Positions 60,309 to 64,000 of a stretch of 64,000 nucleotides of DNA are shown one piece after another; within the stretch, counting starts at the first letter, position 1, and each line of letters starts with the position of its first letter. The notes beneath the pieces are model-generated. The model had not been told where the DNA came from. It was given only the letters and a program-made list of their open reading frames with translations, and did not search any database. The translations under genes and the position numbers were made by a program. This stretch comes from Candidatus Nezhaarchaeota archaeon (lineage in GTDB: Archaea; Thermoproteota; Methanomethylicia; Nezhaarchaeales; WYZ-LMO8), in NCBI GenBank assembly GCA_030055465.1, contig JASFYF010000001.1, positions 537,179 to 601,178 on the forward strand, given 5' to 3'.

Positions 60309-61550
60309 TTAAGTAGGCTTGGAGGGCGCATACCTCAATATGGCCGCTATGCCCCCAAAGGACGTCAAGAAGCCTTTACCCTCTTCGGTGGCCGTGGAGA
60401 TTATCTCGATATTAGTCCCCACGTCCTTGGAGGCGTCAACGAAGTGCTCGACTGCATTCACTAGCTCCACGCTCACCTGATGACCACACATGGGACACTT
60501 AGAGTTTGCAGCCTGGAAGCTTTCAACCTCCTCGTTCTTGACTAGGTCCTCCCTAACCCACCCGCAGCTCCCGCACGACGCTTTCACGTAGCTTAAAGGC
60601 GCCTCTTCAGATACCAGAAGGGTGTCGACTGCCCCCTGCTTGAACATCTCGTAAACCTCCCTGTACCCATAGGATACAAGCTCTGCTTTCTTAGCCAAGT
60701 GTTCCAGGAACCTCTGGACAACCTGCTTCTCTTGGATGTACCTTATCCCTTCCAGCAGGTTCTGCGCCCTCTCCATGAGCTCGTATATCCCCTCTTCGCC
60801 CGTGTATCCTACATCCACAACGCCTATGACCATTTTCTTGAGCTCCGACGGCAGGTAGTTGCCGTTGTAGAAGTCATCTTTAGTTGGGCCGGGACCCCCT
60901 ATTATTATCCCCTTTAGATCCTTAACCTCCGAGAACAGCCTCTGCGAGTGCTCTCCAACCCTCTTGTAAAACTCGTGAGCCATTATCTCTATGACCCTCT
61001 CAAACCTCCTAGCAGATTGGCCGCCAGCGCTGTGCTTGCCCGGAACCCCGGAGGTTATCTCATCCAGCACCTTGAGTCTTTTGCCGCTCAGCAAGGCGAA
61101 CGTGGCGCTGCTCCTATCCATAACTAGGAGGCCGTAGCTTCCCTTCTCTTCAAGCATGTCCTCGAGGATCTCAGTGTGGAAGCGCGAGTCGCACCTGTAG
61201 AGGTAGACGTTTATCGGCTCGGGCGGCTCCATAACGTACACCTCCATCTTCTCGCTTCCGGGAGCGCCTCGAGGTATGTACCCTGCAAATATCACTAGGC
61301 CGTTCTTGGGGGTGGACTGAAACATCTTCAGCCTCTGGAGCGTAACCGTCAATGCGTCGAGGACGTGGTGCCTCGTGGTTCTATCCTTTATGTTCGAGGC
61401 AGTGGACAGCTCCTCCCTTAAAGCTGAGGAGACGTCTCCAATGGGCCTACCGGCGGGGATGTATAGTGAGATAAGCTCCGTTCCCCGTCCAGCCTTTGCC
61501 TTGAGCTCCTTCACAAGCCGTTCGAGCTTCACCTTGTCTGGGCTTGCCAT
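60309..61550 (-). CDS. prf1: Peptide chain release factor aRF1
   Basis: A 413-residue eRF1-type factor. The stop-codon recognition motif reads NIKD at residues 53-56, where most archaeal and eukaryotic factors have NIKS. YRCDSRF at 118-124 keeps the YxCxxxF motif, and GGQ at 176-178 is intact for peptide release. A zinc-binding pair CGSC and CPMC is in the C-domain. All three stop codons TAA, TAG and TGA end genes in this window, so the variant is not linked to stop reassignment. Confidence 0.95.
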   Translation of the reverse strand: MASPDKVKLERLVKELKAKAGRGTELISLYIPAGRPIGDVSSALREELSTASNIKDRTTRHHVLDALTVTLQRLKMFQSTPKNGLVIFAGYIPRGAPGSEKMEVYVMEPPEPINVYLYRCDSRFHTEILEDMLEEKGSYGLLVMDRSSATFALLSGKRLKVLDEITSGVPGKHSAGGQSARRFERVIEIMAHEFYKRVGEHSQRLFSEVKDLKGIIIGGPGPTKDDFYNGNYLPSELKKMVIGVVDVGYTGEEGIYELMERAQNLLEGIRYIQEKQVVQRFLEHLAKKAELVSYGYREVYEMFKQGAVDTLLVSEEAPLSYVKASCGSCGWVREDLVKNEEVESFQAANSKCPMCGHQVSVELVNAVEHFVDASKDVGTNIEIISTATEEGKGFLTSFGGIAAILRYAPSKPT

Positions 61551-61559
61551 CGATGTTCC

Positions 61560-64000
61560 CTACACTTCAAACATGAATAGTACGTCGGGGTAGTCCTCCA
61601 CTTGGAGGCCCCCGTCTAGGTTCTCGACAAATACTACCTCGCCAACCCTACACGTCGCCTTCACGTCTTCAATCCCCTGCTTTAGGGCCTCGCCGTGAGC
61701 GCCGGCGCTTACCCACAGCTTCTTAAGTGGGCTGGCGGGGGAGAGCCTCCTCTTTATTTTGCTTCTCCTGACAGCAGCTATCGTTGCCACCACCACGTCT
61801 CCCTTAGCTTCAGCGTCCGGGTTAAACTCGTACTCCCAGGGCTTAGGCCACTCGGTTAAATGTATGCTTTCAGCGCCCACGCTCTCCCTTAGCGAGGCTT
61901 GGTAGATCTCCTCAGTTATGAATGGACAGAAAGGCGCCAGGAGCTTGAGAATGGCGAAGAGCGCTTTGCGCAGAGTGTACTGAGCCGCCCTCTTGCTTTC
62001 AATGGTGCTTTGGCCGTACAGCCTGTACTTGACGGCTTCAAGATAGTGGTCGCAGAACACGTGCCAAGTGAAGTTCCTCACGGATTCAAGCGCATCGTTG
62101 AAGTGCATGGACTCCATGGACTCCGTAACGGCCTCCACGGTTTTCTTCAGCTTCGTTAGAAGCCACAGGTCCAACATGTTCAGCTCTCGTGGGCTGGCAC
62201 TATTGTAACCCGCTAGGCTTGACACGACGAATTTGGAGGCGTTCCACAGCTTTATGAGGAAGCGCCAGGCGTAGTCCACGTCCTCCCACCTGAACCTTAT
62301 GTCGTATCCAGTGGATCCGCTAGCCGCCCATTGTCTGAGGGCATCCGCGCAATACTTCTCAACAACCTCCCGGACCTCGATATAGTTGCCGTAAGACTTA
62401 TGCATCATCCTGCCGTCGGTTCCCCTAACCATGCCATTTATCATGGCTACCTTGTAGGGCACCTCGCCGAAAAGCGCTAGATGCCTAACGAGGAGGTAGT
62501 AGTCCCACGTCCTTATTATGTCGTAGCCGTTGGGCTGAAGATCGTTCGGGTAGAGCTTAGCGAATAGCTCCATGTCGTCGGGCCAGCCGGCTATGGCCGC
62601 GCATGTTATCGACGAGTCCATCCAAGTGTCAAGCACGTCGCTTTCACCAATAAGCTCCTTGGAGGAACACATGGGACACCCGTCTACTGGCGGCTGCTGA
62701 TCTCGAGGGTCAACTGGAAGCCACTCGGGCTTGGCGACTAGGGTATGGCCGCACCTCCTGCAGTACCAGACCGGTATGGGCGTTGCGAAAACCCTTTGCC
62801 TGGATATAACCCAGTCCCAATCCATCGACTTAACCCAGTCCAGCAACCGCTGCTTCGCATAGGGCGGCACCCACCTGATTTCACCAGCCTTTCTCTCCAC
62901 GAGCTCCTTTAAAGCCGTAGTTTTCATGAACCACTGGGTTCTGGGCAGTATCTCAACAGGCACGTGGCACCGCCAGCACGTGCCCACGCTTTGGATTAGG
63001 GGCTCCTTCCTCAGCAGCAGTCCTTTAGCTTCCAAGTCATGTATGATCCTTTTCCGGGCTTCCTCAACGCTCAGGCCGCTATATGGGCCGGCGTTCTCGT
63101 TCATCCTACCATCATCGGTTATCGACGTTATCACTGGCAGGCCGTAACGCTTCTGCCACCTCACATCAGTCTTATCACCGTAGGTGCAAACCATAACCGC
63201 ACCGGAGCCGAACCCCATGTCAACGGCTTCATCGGCCATTATCGGGACTTCCCTACCGAAAATTGGTAGCCGAGCCTTAAGGCCCACGTAATTCTTGTAC
63301 CTCTCATCAAGTGGATTCACGAACACCGCGACGCAAGATGATATCAGCTCCGGGCGCGTGGTGGCTACGGTAACCCCCTCGCGGCCTTCAACTTCGAAGA
63401 CCACGTAGTTTAGGGTTGTCGCCCTCTCCACGTACTCTATCTCGGCTTCAGCTATAGCCGTTTCACAGCGCGGACACCAGTTCACGGGATGCTCCCCCTT
63501 GTATATCAGCCCCTTCTCATGGAGTAGAACAAAGGAGAGCTGCGTCTTCCTCCAGTACCCTGGATCCATGGTCTTGTATTCCAAGGACCAATCAACGGAG
63601 AAGCCCAAACGCTTAATTGACTCTTTCATGGGCTTAATCCATTCCTCAGTCAGCTTAACGCATAAAGCCTTAAACTCCCTGGGATCCATATCCCTCCTCT
63701 TAACGCCAAGGGTTCTCTCAGCTCTAACCTCGGTCGGTAGCCCATGACAGTCCCACCCTTGAGGGAAGAACACATTGAAGCCCTGCATCCTCTTGTACCT
63801 TGCAACAAAGTCCATGTAACACCAGTTGAGGGAGTTGCCAACATGAAACTCCCCGCTAGGATAGGGAGGAGGCGTGTCGATTACGTACACCGGCTTGACG
63901 CCGATAAGTGACCTATCGAAGGAGTAAAGCTTCTTTTCATCCCAGCACTTAATCCACTTCAACTCATAGTCCTTCGGATTGAACTTCTCCAGCTTCCCCA
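61560..64000 (-). CDS. valS: Valyl-tRNA synthetase (5' end beyond the window)
   Basis: The frame is open to the right edge, so at least the first codons are missing; 813 codons are present. HIGH appears as GEFHVGN, and the archaeal GWDCHGLPTE follows. The editing domain includes VATTRPELISS, and the catalytic region has DVLDTWMDSS. The KMSKS loop is unusual, GRMMHKSYGN. The C-terminal anticodon-binding region ends at a stop 9 bases before the aRF1 start. The WAASGS-type and DIRFRWEDV segments support Val rather than Ile or Leu. Confidence 0.93.
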   Translation of the reverse strand, partial: GKLEKFNPKDYELKWIKCWDEKKLYSFDRSLIGVKPVYVIDTPPPYPSGEFHVGNSLNWCYMDFVARYKRMQGFNVFFPQGWDCHGLPTEVRAERTLGVKRRDMDPREFKALCVKLTEEWIKPMKESIKRLGFSVDWSLEYKTMDPGYWRKTQLSFVLLHEKGLIYKGEHPVNWCPRCETAIAEAEIEYVERATTLNYVVFEVEGREGVTVATTRPELISSCVAVFVNPLDERYKNYVGLKARLPIFGREVPIMADEAVDMGFGSGAVMVCTYGDKTDVRWQKRYGLPVITSITDDGRMNENAGPYSGLSVEEARKRIIHDLEAKGLLLRKEPLIQSVGTCWRCHVPVEILPRTQWFMKTTALKELVERKAGEIRWVPPYAKQRLLDWVKSMDWDWVISRQRVFATPIPVWYCRRCGHTLVAKPEWLPVDPRDQQPPVDGCPMCSSKELIGESDVLDTWMDSSITCAAIAGWPDDMELFAKLYPNDLQPNGYDIIRTWDYYLLVRHLALFGEVPYKVAMINGMVRGTDGRMMHKSYGNYIEVREVVEKYCADALRQWAASGSTGYDIRFRWEDVDYAWRFLIKLWNASKFVVSSLAGYNSASPRELNMLDLWLLTKLKKTVEAVTESMESMHFNDALESVRNFTWHVFCDHYLEAVKYRLYGQSTIESKRAAQYTLRKALFAILKLLAPFCPFITEEIYQASLRESVGAESIHLTEWPKPWEYEFNPDAEAKGDVVVATIAAVRRSKIKRRLSPASPLKKLWVSAGAHGEALKQGIEDVKATCRVGEVVFVENLDGGLQVEDYPDVLFMFEV

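Noticed and set aside
1-64000. CRISPR arrays, insertion sequences, integrated elements or defence islands
   Set aside because: No spaced direct-repeat array, no transposase or integrase, and no inverted-repeat-flanked block was found; the only long direct repeat is inside the surface-protein gene.

Overview
This window is chromosomal DNA of an archaeon, most likely a thermophile of the TACK/Thermoproteota side of the tree. The archaeal assignment rests on A-type ATP synthase subunits A, B and F, DnaG-type primase, family B DNA polymerase, ATP-dependent DNA ligase, aRF1, an Elf1-like factor, geranylgeranylglyceryl phosphate synthase, a ThiD-ThiN fusion, an archaeal C/D box guide RNA, a tRNA-Trp with two introns, and TATA boxes about 26 bp upstream of several leaderless or short-leader genes. 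A small Cren7-like chromatin protein and an isolated 5S rRNA gene point to the TACK side. I cannot name a genus. Coding is dense and starts use ATG, GTG and TTG. I see no insertion sequence, prophage, CRISPR array or toxin-antitoxin module; the window looks like core chromosome.

Layout. 1-8128: translation and RNA metabolism (UPF0200 kinase, UPF0201, tRNase Z, Trm-G10 methylase, GPN GTPase, coiled-coil protein, DUF373, Elf1) ending in membrane lipid synthesis. 8125-13130: atpB-atpA-atpF behind pyrI, with pyrB divergent. 13145-15734: SWIM protein, phosphoesterase, FAD dehydrogenase. 15811-17042: Lrp-type sensor domain, tRNA-Pro, tRNA-Cys, tRNA-Trp and 5S rRNA with recognisable promoters. 17050-20013: DUF1512 pair, methionine aminopeptidase, CoaD. 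20016-25847: TrpRS, PheRS alpha and beta, and TyrRS together, with two GC-rich structured RNA candidates between pheT and tyrS. 25928-30734: DnaG, DHH phosphoesterase, PolB.

30831-45875: RimI, radical SAM, nucleotidyltransferase, ThiDN, a C/D box sRNA, HAD hydrolase, a TIP49/RuvB-like ATPase, DUF72, a membrane transglutaminase-like protein, nitroreductase, DNA ligase, a second GPN GTPase, AMMECR1, a Mut7-C nuclease, dihydroorotase and a small membrane protein. 46050-53137: Rqc2/NEMF homologue, two tandem RHH-type paralogues, a 974-residue S-layer-like surface protein with an exact internal repeat and an unusual leader, and a CBS/zinc-finger protein. 53341-58864: RecA-family ATPase, YjbQ, four-CBS protein, indolepyruvate oxidoreductase alpha subunit, CCG-domain Fe-S protein. 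58962-64000: zinc-ribbon Cren7-like protein, a 400-bp AT-rich gap, UMP kinase, aRF1 with an NIKD motif, and the valyl-tRNA synthetase truncated by the window edge.

The parts most worth pursuing are the paired structured RNAs at 24403-24760, the surface-protein control region with its nearby RHH pair, the Cren7-like gene with the AT-rich region behind it, the two-intron tRNA-Trp, and the C/D box sRNA at 34520-34582.
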